Assembly (NCBI RefSeq): GCF_047496725.1
Contig: NC_132978.1
Span: forward strand, 6,439,501-6,503,500
Source: Anoplolepis gracilipes
Taxonomy: Eukaryota; Arthropoda; Insecta; Hymenoptera; Formicidae
Direction of reading: 5' to 3'
Length of the DNA stretch: 64,000 bases
Shown here: in pieces, positions 33,151 to 43,871 of the stretch
How positions within the stretch are numbered: position 1 is the first letter of the stretch
How the letters are laid out: each line of letters starts with the position of its first letter
The notes under the pieces: model-generated
The model's input: only the letters and a program-made list of their open reading frames with translations
Told to the model about the DNA's origin: nothing
Database searches by the model: none
Made by a program: the position numbers and the translations under genes

Positions 33151-34953
33151 ATGGATAGCGAACAAAGATACGTGCAATATTTTGATAAGGTATGGGAAGA
33201 AATTTTTTTCGCATTTATTAACAATAAAACCACTTGTCTTCTGTGTGGTTATCAACCTTCTGTCGATAAAAAATATATTCTTCATAGGCATTATAAAGTT
33301 AAACATTTAAATGAATATTCACAATATGTGGACCAGGAGAAATTAAATTTAATTGAAGGTTTAAAATTAATTTATCAAGAAGGTTATAGTCTCGAAGATT
33401 CGAATCTTGATAATAATACCCCTTCGGTAAAAGCTCTCACAGCATCGTATGCTATTGCAAATATTATCGCGAAAAATTCTAAGCCATTTACTGAAGGAAA
33501 ATTTGTAAAAGAATGTCTCATCGCAGCAGTAGAGTCATTCGGAAATTCGTTGACTCTTGAAGAAGCTGCTAGTATTCCTTTAAGTGACAAAGTAGTCAAA
33601 TCTCGAATAAGTGATATCGCTTTTAGTCTAGAACAAAAATTAAAATCTTTATTAAAATCTTGCTCGTTCTTTTCTTTATGTCTTGATGAGAGTACCGATA
33701 ATCGGCATGTAAGTCAATTAAGCATTTTTGCTCGAATCATGCAAAACGATTTTTCATATGTTGAGGAACTTTTAGATTTTGTCCCGCTTCATAAGACAAC
33801 TATGGGTGTGGATATTTTCGAAGCTGTTAACCAAACTCTTACAAAATTTGATATCGATTTTTCAAAGTGTTCAGCTATCGTAACTGATGGCGCAAAGGCA
33901 ATGATAGGTTCGAAAAATGGATTTTTTGGTCAATTAAAGCAGCGAGGTTTAAAATTTCCTGTTATTCATTGCATAATTCATCAAGAAGCGTTATGTGGAA
34001 AAGTTGTGAAACTATGCACCGCAATGAAAACTGTTACAAAAATTGTTAATACAATTAAAGGCGGTCACAAATTTCTTTCTCATCGAAAGTTTCTATGCTT
34101 TCTCGAGGAGCATAACGCAATTTATACAGATGTGCCTCTGTATTGTGAAGTTCGGTGGCTTAGTGCAGGAAAATGTTTAGAAAAGTTCTTTGCAATAAGA
34201 AAAGAAATCTTCCTTTTCTTGCAAGACGAATTTCCTGCAAAAATTGATGAATTTAAATTTTTTTTTGAAGATTTAGATTCGCTTTGCGAGCTTGCTTTCA
34301 TAACTGACATGACAAATCATTTGAATACTTTAAATTTAAAGCTGCAAAAGACCAATCAAATAATTTCGCAATTAGTTAGTCATGTCGATTCCTTTCGCAG
34401 AAAGCTGCAATTATTTAAAAATCATTTAGGAAATAATATTCTTCACTTTTTTCCCTCTTGCCAGATTCTCTTTGAAGAATACGGCACAAATTGTAATTTT
34501 ACAAAACAAATATATATTGTTGATTCTCTAATAAATCAATTCAATACGCGTTTCACTGATTTCGAAACGCTAAGAAAAGATTTAATACTCTTTGAGAATC
34601 CTCTCACTGTGCAAATCGAGGAACAAAGCCTAGAATTTCAGACAGAACTTTGCGATTTGCAATGTGATCTTACTCTGAAGGCACGGTTAGAAAAGGGGAT
34701 CGAATTTTTCAAAATTTTAGATACATCTTATTATCCACATCTTAAAAATTTCGGACTTCGAATTTTCTCCATGTTTGGGTCCACATATTTATGTGAATGC
34801 TCTTTTTCCAAAATGAACTTTACAAAAACAGAAAAACGATCTTCTTTAAACGACAAAACATTGTCCTCGCTGATGCGAGCTAGTTCTTCTAAAATTTCCG
34901 TGGATGTACCATTATTAGTAGAATCGTGCAAACGACTCAGAAGATCGCATTAG
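33151..34953 (+). CDS. hAT-superfamily transposase
   Basis: This is a 600-residue protein starting MDSEQRYVQYF; the ATG at 33151 is preferred over the upstream one at 33103 because the family domain begins here and a TTTCAG acceptor-like site precedes it. Residues 25-55 form a BED-like zinc finger (CLLCG ... HRHYKVKH). The RNase H-like core shows SLCLDESTD (first Asp, about residue 175), AIVTDGAKAM (second Asp), HCIIHQEALCGK (the hAT Cys/His segment) and RWLSAGKCLEKFF. The C-terminal CSFSKMNFTKTEKRS is the hAT dimerisation region. Length and layout match the Charlie/ZBED-like group, with no internal stop. It would excise and reinsert elements with matching ends. Confidence 0.92.
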   Translation: MDSEQRYVQYFDKVWEEIFFAFINNKTTCLLCGYQPSVDKKYILHRHYKVKHLNEYSQYVDQEKLNLIEGLKLIYQEGYSLEDSNLDNNTPSVKALTASYAIANIIAKNSKPFTEGKFVKECLIAAVESFGNSLTLEEAASIPLSDKVVKSRISDIAFSLEQKLKSLLKSCSFFSLCLDESTDNRHVSQLSIFARIMQNDFSYVEELLDFVPLHKTTMGVDIFEAVNQTLTKFDIDFSKCSAIVTDGAKAMIGSKNGFFGQLKQRGLKFPVIHCIIHQEALCGKVVKLCTAMKTVTKIVNTIKGGHKFLSHRKFLCFLEEHNAIYTDVPLYCEVRWLSAGKCLEKFFAIRKEIFLFLQDEFPAKIDEFKFFFEDLDSLCELAFITDMTNHLNTLNLKLQKTNQIISQLVSHVDSFRRKLQLFKNHLGNNILHFFPSCQILFEEYGTNCNFTKQIYIVDSLINQFNTRFTDFETLRKDLILFENPLTVQIEEQSLEFQTELCDLQCDLTLKARLEKGIEFFKILDTSYYPHLKNFGLRIFSMFGSTYLCECSFSKMNFTKTEKRSSLNDKTLSSLMRASSSKISVDVPLLVESCKRLRRSH

Positions 34954-35545
34954 AGGAAATTTTTATTTTGAATTACATTTAAATTAGTTACATTGGTTTT
35001 TTCTGATTCTTTTCTTATATCTTTCTGATATCTTATGAAACATATTGCTGTTCTGTTCGTTAAGCCACATATTTTCTTATTAGTGGAATAGGCCTACTGG
35101 GGAAACCACTTTAAAAAAAACGCATCAAACTATAGTACCTCACGGGTGATGTGGAAAGCTATTGTCAGAATTGTAATAGTATGTTATTGTCATAATATAC
35201 TATTGTAACATATTTAATATATATATATATATGTTACGCCATAAATCGTCATTAAAATTTTTCGCGCTATACTAATTTTATTTTCATAATTATAAATAAT
35301 AAATAAAATTATATTAATAAATAATAAATATAATGATAATAATAAATAATATAATAATAATATATAATACAAAATATATAATAAATAAAATAAGTTATTA
35401 ATAAAGATATTAAAAATTCTATTAATATGTTATGCATGCGAATATATATATATATATATATTGTATATATATATATATATATATAATATATATATACATA
35501 CATATACATATATATATATATATGTATATTATATATATATATATG

Positions 35546-35591
<46 letters not shown>

Positions 35592-35938
35592 GCTTTACAT
35601 AACATATTAATAATAGAATTTTTAATATTTTTACTTATAATTTATTATTATATATTTTATATTACATATATTATTGTTATATTATTTATTATTATTACAT
35701 TTATTATTTATTGACATAATTTTATTTATAATTATTTATAAAAAGAAAAATTATTTAGCGAGAAAAACTTTCATGATGTGACGATTTGTGTGCCTAACAT
35801 ATGGATCCCAATATATTTCTTATAGAGACGCGCCTGAAGCGATTCGGCGGCTCGGCCGTCGAGTCTCGAGCGCTAGTGGGGGAAAGGAGGCGTCGCCTCG
35901 GAAATCGGCCTGAAAAGGGCAACTAACTCCGAGCACTG

Positions 35939-35946
35939 TCGTAGAC
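35939..35946. repeat. Right 8-bp target-site duplication of the hAT element
   Basis: TCGTAGAC is identical to 31593-31600. Confidence 0.9.
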
Positions 35947-38900
35947 CATAGTCTGTTTCTTCGATTAAAGTCTTATCCCGATGTTCTTGGCATCCTTACC
36001 CAAGTCATAGATTTCCCATCCTTGTTACATTCCCTTGGGTTTCTTCATAGCAAAGATCGAGATAAGATAAACATTTTATGTGTGTGTTTAAATCTTTACA
36101 TTTCCTTTAACGATTATAGTTTAAGTTAGTGAAAATTTACATTGCACGATTTGTGCACTAAAATGTAACGTGTGATTGATGGCAAATTGATTTTTCATAC
36201 ATATATATGTATACACAAAGAATACTCACAACAATTATTATTCATAAAAACCAGAGAAGTTTCCATAAATAAGATACAATAATAGTACAAGCAAAACAAA
36301 ATTTTAAAAAAGTATGGATGACACGGATTAAGAATTAATTCCCGAGTTAATATAAACGTTTTGTTTTACAATTAGACACTAACTGTGGTTCTTTGTTTGC
36401 ATATCGACAATGATGAGTAACTTGATGTAACATCGCCGTGTTGTTTCCAATCTTACCGACAATCACTAAGATTTTCTGCGCGACGCAGTCATGCAACATA
36501 CAAATTTCCGTGGTTATATCTAAAACCCGATCCGTGTATAAAAACGGGACCAGGATGGTCCCAGACGTTATCTCGCCGCGACGCGCGTACACAAAAATTT
36601 TCGTTTAATGCAAATGCGAAACGACCCGGTAGATATAAGAAGAAGATTATGCGGCATGTGCATCAGCATAGATAACGAAGGCACGAACATCACGCTGACA
36701 CGTAAAACAGCCGCGTGTATGCAGTGAGTTCGCGAACCCACGCGCGAACTATGCTAATGCGCGCCGTAATTTTATATATTATCATATTTGTCGTTACGCT
36801 AATGCATTAAGGCCGAGTTTCGAACGAGCTGAATATCGATAAGAAACAAATAAAAAAAAAATAACGAAGTAAAGCGCAATCATGTTGTCGTAAAAATCAC
36901 CGCACAAATACCGTATACCATATATGTACGTACGTATATAATATATTTCAATGTCGAGGCACGCGTGTAAAATATATCAAGGATGCACGTGTGTGTGTAT
37001 CACGGATTTATAGAGTTGTGCCTCGGAAAATCTCATTTTAATTTTAACGACAAATTTTTAAATCCGTAAACTGTAATTTTCACTTTAATAATATATCACA
37101 AGCGCAGCTTTTTGTATCTTTTTTACCGAGTTTGCCGAGTATAAGTGGATTCACAGCTCCGCAAATAAAACGTGCTAAGATATAAATCCGCTTTCCTTCC
37201 CAGCTCTGACACGAGACCAGCTCTATGACGGCCCAGTTTTTCCACGAATCCGAGATAGCCTCGTCGAAACGTAAAACTGCAAAGGAAGAAGAAAGGAAAA
37301 AAAAGAGCGATGGACCTAACATTATAGCAACAGAAAAATAAGATCAACCCTACAGTGAATTAATTTAAACATTTTCACAGTTGATAGATTACTGCTACAT
37401 TTCCAGCAAAAAGTTAATTACGCATTCTCGTTTATCAGTCTGGAAGAAAATGCATATTTTGCATATGTGAGTCTGTAAAAAACTACCATTTATCATATTA
37501 TATGAGCTTCAACGATATTTAACTTTAAAACAACCAGACATCAAAATTTTATCGTAAACTCTTGATAGGATCATTAAACGTCATCCATCATTTTGATAAA
37601 TGCTATTTCAGCAACAATCTCATCGTGTAATTAAATCATTCTGTGCTTCCCCATTGAGTACGTATTCAGAGAGCATGACTAGTTACATCTGTGTTACATT
37701 TACAGCGCTGTCAATAATCATTGAATGCATCACATAATCAAACGAAAAAATCAACTAAAATGATTTTGATTTATCGAAATTTGTAGAACATACTAGATAA
37801 TTTATGTGAAATTAATGATAGCTTTCATTTCTTATATTTTGGTGTGATCTTATAATATATCTTTTTCAGTGAATTAATCTTTCGATGCAGTACTAAATAA
37901 ATTCGGAAAAAATCGATACAAAAAAAATTTTAAATAAGTTGTATTATCATTCATAGTACGCAAAAAGCATATCAGAGAAAACGTGTATTTACAAAATTTA
38001 AAATAAAAACAACACTTATTTTTCTATATGATATTAATCACTACAATATGACAATTGTTGACATATACACATTCTCTATCTCTCTCTCTCCCTTCTCTCT
38101 CTATATACCTATCTATCTATCTATCTATCTATCTCATCGTAAACATTCTGCAGATATTTACAGTTGTTTGGCAATGTTTGTAATTGACCGCATAATGATT
38201 GCATGCAGTAGGCAACTAGAGCTTATACGACGCAGATGCGTTACCGCATGTTACGGGATTTCATAACACGATTTGTAATTAATAAGCTGTCGATAGGCTA
38301 TGCGTCCTTGTATACTGGAGGCAGGAGGGGGAACATTCGCTTCGAGGTTGAATAAAACAACTTTAATCCGTTGGAAAACACTAGGATTCTGATAAATTTA
38401 ATGCAGAACAGATAATTGCATGTATTTTATTTTATGCTTGTGAAATAATGTGTGGAATTTTCGCGATAACTAAAATCAGATAAACATTTTTTTCCTCGCT
38501 TATTATTAAAAATATCATCCGTTAAAACACTTTCTTTAATTAAATGCTTAACTTAACTGATCCGTGAAAAGATAATGTAGATTAATTTTTTAACAGTAAA
38601 TATTTCAAAATGAATAAATACATAAAGTAAGAAAATTAAAAAATCGTTAGTTCTGATAATTTATCAAAAATTATTAAAATCAACCATCTCATTGATTCTC
38701 TACAAACCTCTAATGCAAATTTCCAGCTATTTTTAATTGGAAATATTTATAAGTAGTGTGTACTATTCAAATGACAATTAAGAATAATACATACAACATT
38801 TAATAATTATTAAACTCATAGTTATTAAATATTAAATTATCATGTGTTTGCTTTAATTTATCTATTTATTTGTTTGTTTGTTTCAAATAAGAAATTACAT

Positions 38901-39660
38901 TAACTATTTCCAATCTAATATTTAAAACTGTAATAATGTAACGTGAAAAAGCATATATTATAATTTTATATTATTTTTCTTTCCAATAAAAATGGACTTT
39001 TGTATTATTGTATATATCCAGTGGAAGTAAAATATTCAGAACTAAATTCAACCGCATATTCTTTACAAGGATTCATTAGAGGGATCTAAATTTGTGGTCA
39101 CTTTGTGTATTTTAGAAAGATATGGGAAACTTGCTTTCCTAAGAGACGAGATCTCGCATCAGCAACTTGCATCGACTTATGAAGCAACTTAATAATAACG
39201 TTACATGTTTATTGCATTATGCTGTTGCAGAATATAATATGGACTTAATCCTATGAAAATATGACCTAGATCCGCTACTAACCTCCAAAGTCAATCAATG
39301 TCTAACACTTCTTCAACTTTTCTATCAGCGGTTCATTCTCTTCGGTCTCAGTAACGTGATTTATATTCGTACGTCATTCCTCCTTGACGGATTACTGCGA
39401 GAAACTTATGTTCACGTAATCAGATACGAAATGTTCGATCGGTGTAAAAAGGATTTCTTGCATAATGAAAGTGATAAAAAAAAAGGAAACGCAGATATCA
39501 TACCTCCCGATAACGTGATAATGGATTTGTAATTAATGATCTTGGATGGATTTGTAATGATAATGATGAATCAATGAGCGACGATCAATATGCATTTGTG
39601 ATGCTGGATTTATCCTGCGTTCAAATAAAAATAATTTTAATCTCTCAGGAAGACCTGAGA
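35947..39660. other. Unassigned DNA, probably intronic or intergenic
   Basis: 3.7 kb with no recognisable transposon protein. A GC-richer island at 36540-36860 contains an 81-codon minus-strand frame (36347-36592) and one of similar length at 37080-37322; neither has a domain I recognise. The rest is AT-rich. This could be conserved host regulatory or intronic sequence, but nothing in the sequence proves it. Confidence 0.45.
38068..38134. repeat. CT-rich and CTAT microsatellite
   Basis: A TCTC-rich stretch is followed by about seven CTAT units ending near 38134. Confidence 0.9.
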
Positions 39661-39672
39661 TAATATTAAGTT
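39661..39672. repeat. Probable left target duplication of the Penelope pair
   Basis: TAATATTAAGTT here is repeated directly at 43860-43871, immediately outside the inverted pair. Twelve bases is plausible for these elements, but the sequence is AT-rich, so chance cannot be excluded. Confidence 0.55.
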
Positions 39673-39856
39673 AATAAAATTATATAAAGAGCTCCGATTA
39701 ATAAATAAGTAAATAATAAAGAGGCAATAGGAGCGAGGAGATGTGAATATAAAATTGTAAGTTTTTTATATATAGATGATATGTCGCAATTGTATTGACA
39801 TTAAGTACATTGGTAACATTCTATAGAATGACGGAAATTACAATAAAGATTTGTAC

Positions 39857-39886
39857 GTTTCGATTCATGTTTTGAATCCTCTTCAG
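39857..39886 (-). ncRNA. Hammerhead-ribozyme-like motif, Penelope copy 1
   Basis: On the minus strand: CTGAAGA, then a 5-bp stem GATTC/GAATC with a 7-base loop, then GAAAC. This is the CUGANGA ... GAAA core arrangement of hammerhead ribozymes, which are known in Penelope-like elements. A short stem III (ACG with CGT about 20 bases on) can be drawn; stem I is not convincing. Confidence 0.35.
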
Positions 39887-40448
39887 CATAATATATAAAT
39901 TAAATAAATGAATTATAAATAAAAACGAAATTAATGATTAAACATCGCATGATAAAGGCGTAAGACATGTGTGAACATAAAATCCGTGATCGTATTCGCA
40001 TGATTAAAAGGATCACTGCCTCAGAACCGCTGTACATATTTATCGCATGTTAGTTGTATAAATTACATATATATAAAACGATCCAACTTATTCGGCTCTT
40101 TTTTTGTATGGCTTGCATAATAATCTCGCGAGGCAATTCTCCGAGGTTTCCAGATCGAGGGAGGTATGCAGTTAGATTGAGGGGTTAAGTCTGTATTAAT
40201 AAAATGAGTATAATAAATACCTGTTTGTAATAAAGTAATTTACCGTTAGTTTGTGTATAATGGTGGTGACTCAGAAAAAGCTTACAGGATATGCACTCCG
40301 TTTGTGTGTTGTTGAATGGTATATATATTCTATGGTATATATATCGCGACAATTGATGTTTTAACGCGTGGTTATGTCGATGGTACAGATGGTAATGAGC
40401 TCAAGGGCGAAAAATACATTTAAGATGGAAAGAGTTAGGTAGGTGACA

Positions 40449-42136
40449 TTAGATCTTAGGCAGTTTGTTTATTATATCATCGTAAATAGCTGGCAAACAT
40501 TCTATATCTGTTTGTAGATTTATGCTATTTATTTGTCGTTTAATGTATAACATTTCAGATATCAGTCTTTTTGTGTAATAGGGCTCGTTGTCTAGTATTT
40601 GTGCATTGTCCCAATCAAAGTCATGATTGTATGTTAGGCGGTGGTCAGTGATCACTGATTTGTTGTTATTGGGCTTCATTATGTTGGTCTTATGTTCTTT
40701 TATCCTAGTATTCAGCTTTCTGCCCGTTTGACCAACATAAGAAGCGTCGCAATTTAGACAATTAATTTTATATACCACGTTGGTTTTCATGAGTCTAGGG
40801 ATAGGATCTTTGTGTGTCTTAATAAATTTGTTGTTTTTGTTTATACTATAGTAGGCTAATCTGATGTCGACATCTTTTAGAGCATTCTTTATTTTATCAG
40901 TTACTGTATGCAAATATGGAATTGTGAAATATGAGTTATTATTGGGTGTTTGTAATTTTCTGACGGATGGTCTATTGTTAATTAAAAACTTTATGCGGTT
41001 GTTAATTGTTCTGAATATAAAATCGATTGGGTAGGAGTTGTCCAGTAAAATCTTTATTATAAATTGGATATTCTTTTCATGGAACGTGGGATGTGATAAT
41101 AAGAATACTCTATCAACCAAGCCTATTACAGTGCCTCTTTTTTGGTTGTTAGGATGTTGGGAATAGAAATTGAGATATCTACCCGAGAATGTGTTCTTAT
41201 GGTACCAGTCAAATATTAGATAGTTATTAATTAAAATGAGTGTCAGGTCTAAAAAGTTAATCTTGTTGTAGTCATTTTTTTCTACAGTGAACTGTACTCT
41301 GTTATGGAAAGAATTAAAAATTGTCAATGTCTCGTCAATAAATTTTGGAGGTACCGATATTAATATGTCGTCCACGTATCTGAAGTAAATGAGAGGGGTA
41401 AAATTCAATAACGTCAATGCTTTTTCCTCTATGTCTTGTAGGACTATGTCGGCGATAATCGGGGAGAGTACATCTAGCGAAAACAACTCATAATCATTGT
41501 CAATATGTAAATTAGATAATTTGTTGACTAGATCGAAACTATTTGCAATGTGACTATTCGGTTTCGGGAAGCTGTCGTACATGATTTTATGTAACCAACT
41601 GGCTAAGTTGTATAATGGGCTATTGATAGATGATACAATCAACCTGTAAGGGATGTTAATCTTATGAAATTTTGGTAACCCATATGCTCGCGGTAAATTA
41701 CCTTCACTGAAGGACATTTTACGGTATTCAATGGTCAAGATGTATTCTTGTTTTTTCCACCGTTTCAGTATGTCGTTGAGGCTTGAGATTAGTTTATTAA
41801 TAGGGTTTTCGTTTAATAAAATATAAGTCTCTTTATCTGACAATAAATTTTCCATTATTTGGGTGTATTTGTCTTTATCTAAAGCAACAGTAACGTTACC
41901 TTTATCCGCTCTGGTAAGGATAAGATTCGGGTTTTCTTTTAAGAAGTTGTTAGTAGTTGATTAGTTTTTTAGTAGTTTCATTTTGTGGAAAGTGATTTAA
42001 TGATGGTTTGTGTTCGACTTCTCAACAACGTTCTTTTTTCGGCAGGAACTTTTTTTAGACTGTTTTCAAAATTTTTGATAAAATCGGTAGCTATCTTAGA
42101 TCTAGAGATAGAAGGTACGCTGAAATTATCGCCTAA
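40449..42136 (-). pseudogene. Penelope-like reverse transcriptase with GIY-YIG endonuclease, copy 1 (internally deleted)
   Basis: The open frame 40449-41855 encodes 468 residues; upstream minus-strand sequence to about 42130 still reads as the family's N-terminal part (for example LILTRADKGNVTVALDKD near 41875-41930), interrupted by stops. Motifs present are LPRAYGLPKFHK, IVSSINSPLYNLASWLHKI, LFSLDV (motif A), FRYVDDILIS (catalytic box) and, near the end, VVYKINCLNCDASYVGQTGR, the GIY-YIG core. After SLDV the frame jumps directly to SPIIADIVLQDIEE, so about 60-70 residues between motif A and the next motif are missing without loss of frame. That deletion should abolish polymerase activity while leaving the nuclease domain intact. 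Confidence 0.88.
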
Positions 42137-43118
42137 GAGGAAAAAGCATTGACGTTATTGAATTTTATCCCTCCCATTTACTTCAGATACGTGGACGACA
42201 TATTAATATCGGTACCTCCAAAATTTATTGACGAGACATTGACAATTTTTAATTCTTTCCATAACAGAGTACAGTTCACTGTAGAAAAAAAATGACCACA
42301 ACAAGATTAATTTTTTAGACCTAACACTCATTTTAATTAATAACCATCTAATATTTGACTGGTACCATAAGAACACATTCTCGGGTAGATATCTCAATTT
42401 CTATTCCCAACATCCTAACAACCAAAAAAGAGGCACTGTAATAGGCTTGGTTGATAGAGTATTCTTATTATCACATCCCACGTTCCATGAAAAGAATATC
42501 CAATTTATAATAAAGATTTTACTGGACAACTCCTACCCAATCGATTTTATATTCAGAACAATTAACAACCGCATAAAGTTTTTAATTAACAATAGACCAT
42601 CCGACAGAAAATTACAAACACCCAATAATAACTCATATTTCACAATTCCATATTTGCATACAGTAACTGATAAAATAAAGAATGCTCTAAAAGATGTCGA
42701 CATCAGATTAGCCTACTATAGTATAAACAAAAACAACAAATTTATTAAGACACACAAAGATCCTATCCCTAGACTCATGAAAACCAACGTGGTATATAAA
42801 ATTAATTGTCTAAATTGCGACGCTTCTTATGTTGGTCAAACGGGCAGAAAGCTGAATACTAGGATAAAAGAACATAAGACCAACATAATGAGGCCCAATA
42901 ACAACAAATCAGTGATCACTGACCACCGCCTAACATACAATCATGACTTTGATTGGGACAATGCACAAATACTAGACAACGAGCCCTATTACACAAAAAG
43001 ACTGATATCTGAAATGTTATACATTAAACGACAAATAAATAGCATAAATCTACAAACAGATATAGAATGTTTGCCAGCTATTTACGGTGATATAATAAAC
43101 AAACTGCCTAAGATCTAA
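42137..43118 (+). pseudogene. Penelope-like reverse transcriptase/GIY-YIG, copy 2 (5'-truncated)
   Basis: It begins within the polymerase (EKALTLLNF just before the FRYVDDILIS box), so the N-terminal half is absent. A frame change in an A run near 42287-42295 separates the polymerase part from the 223-residue open frame at 42447-43118, which includes the intact GIY-YIG core VVYKINCLNCDASYVGQTGR and the downstream RIKEHK and NHDFDW motifs. Sequence is nearly identical to copy 1. Confidence 0.85.
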
Positions 43119-43680
43119 TGTCACCTACCTAACTCTTTCCATCTTAAATGTATTTTTCGCCCTTGAGCTCATTACCATCTGTACCATCGACATAACCACG
43201 CGTCAAAACATCAATTGTCGCGATATATATACCATAGAATATATATACCATTCAACAACACACAAACGGAGTGCATATCCTGTAAGCTTTTTCTGAGTCA
43301 CCACCATTATACACAAACTAACGGTAAATTACTTTATTACAAACAGGTATTTATTATACTCATTTTATTAATACAGACTTAACCCCTCAATCTAACTGCA
43401 TACCTCCCTCGATCTGGAAACCTCGGAGAATTGCCTCGCGGGATTATTATGCAAGCCATACAAAAAAAGAGCCGAATAAGTTGGATCGTTTTATATATAT
43501 GTAATTTATACAACTAACATGCGATAAATATGTACAGCGGTTCTGAGGCAGTGATCCTTTTAATCATGCGAATACGATCACGGATTTTATGTTCACACAT
43601 GTCTTACGCCTTTATCATGCGATGTTTAATCATTAATTTCGTTTTTATTTATAATTCATTTATTTAATTTATATATTATG

Positions 43681-43710
43681 CTGAAGAGGATTCAAAACAT
43701 GAATCGAAAC
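43681..43710 (+). ncRNA. Hammerhead-ribozyme-like motif, Penelope copy 2
   Basis: Identical to the motif at 39857-39886, in the mirror position of the 3' region. GTT at the end of the proposed stem III (about 43732-43734) would be the cleavage triplet. Confidence 0.35.
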
Positions 43711-43859
43711 GTACAAATCTTTATTGTAATTTCCGTTATTCTATAGAATGTTACCAATGTACTTAATGTCAATACAATTGCGACATATCATCTATATATA
43801 AAAAACTTACAATTTTATATTCACATCTCCTCGCTCCTATTGCCTCTTTATTATTTACT

Positions 43860-43871
43860 TAATATTAAGTT
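43860..43871. repeat. Probable right target duplication of the Penelope pair
   Basis: TAATATTAAGTT, as at 39661-39672. Confidence 0.55.

Larger units (their letters stand above)
31601..35938 (+). mobile_element. hAT DNA transposon with ~1.2-kb terminal inverted arms
   Basis: A 4338-bp element begins CAGTGCTCGGAG and ends CTCCGAGCACTG, bounded by a perfect 8-bp duplication. Its inverted arms (31601-32830 and 34725-35938) are about 1.2 kb, far longer than the 10-25 bp usual for hAT, and include TA arrays (about 31952-32095, 32308-32338, 35440-35590) that differ in length between arms. The right arm includes the last 230 bp of the transposase gene, so the left arm is an inverted copy of that gene end. 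One transposase gene lies between. Confidence 0.92.
39673..43859. mobile_element. Head-to-head inverted pair of Penelope-like elements
   Basis: Copy 1 (39704-42136) lies on the minus strand and copy 2 (42137-43859) on the plus strand, so their 5' ends meet. The shared 1.72 kb (39704-41433 against 42137-43859) is almost identical: the encoded C-terminal 220 residues differ at only about three positions. About 31 bp of extra sequence lies between the left copy's 3' end and the putative left target duplication. The near identity and single flanking duplication suggest one insertion event. Confidence 0.85.
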
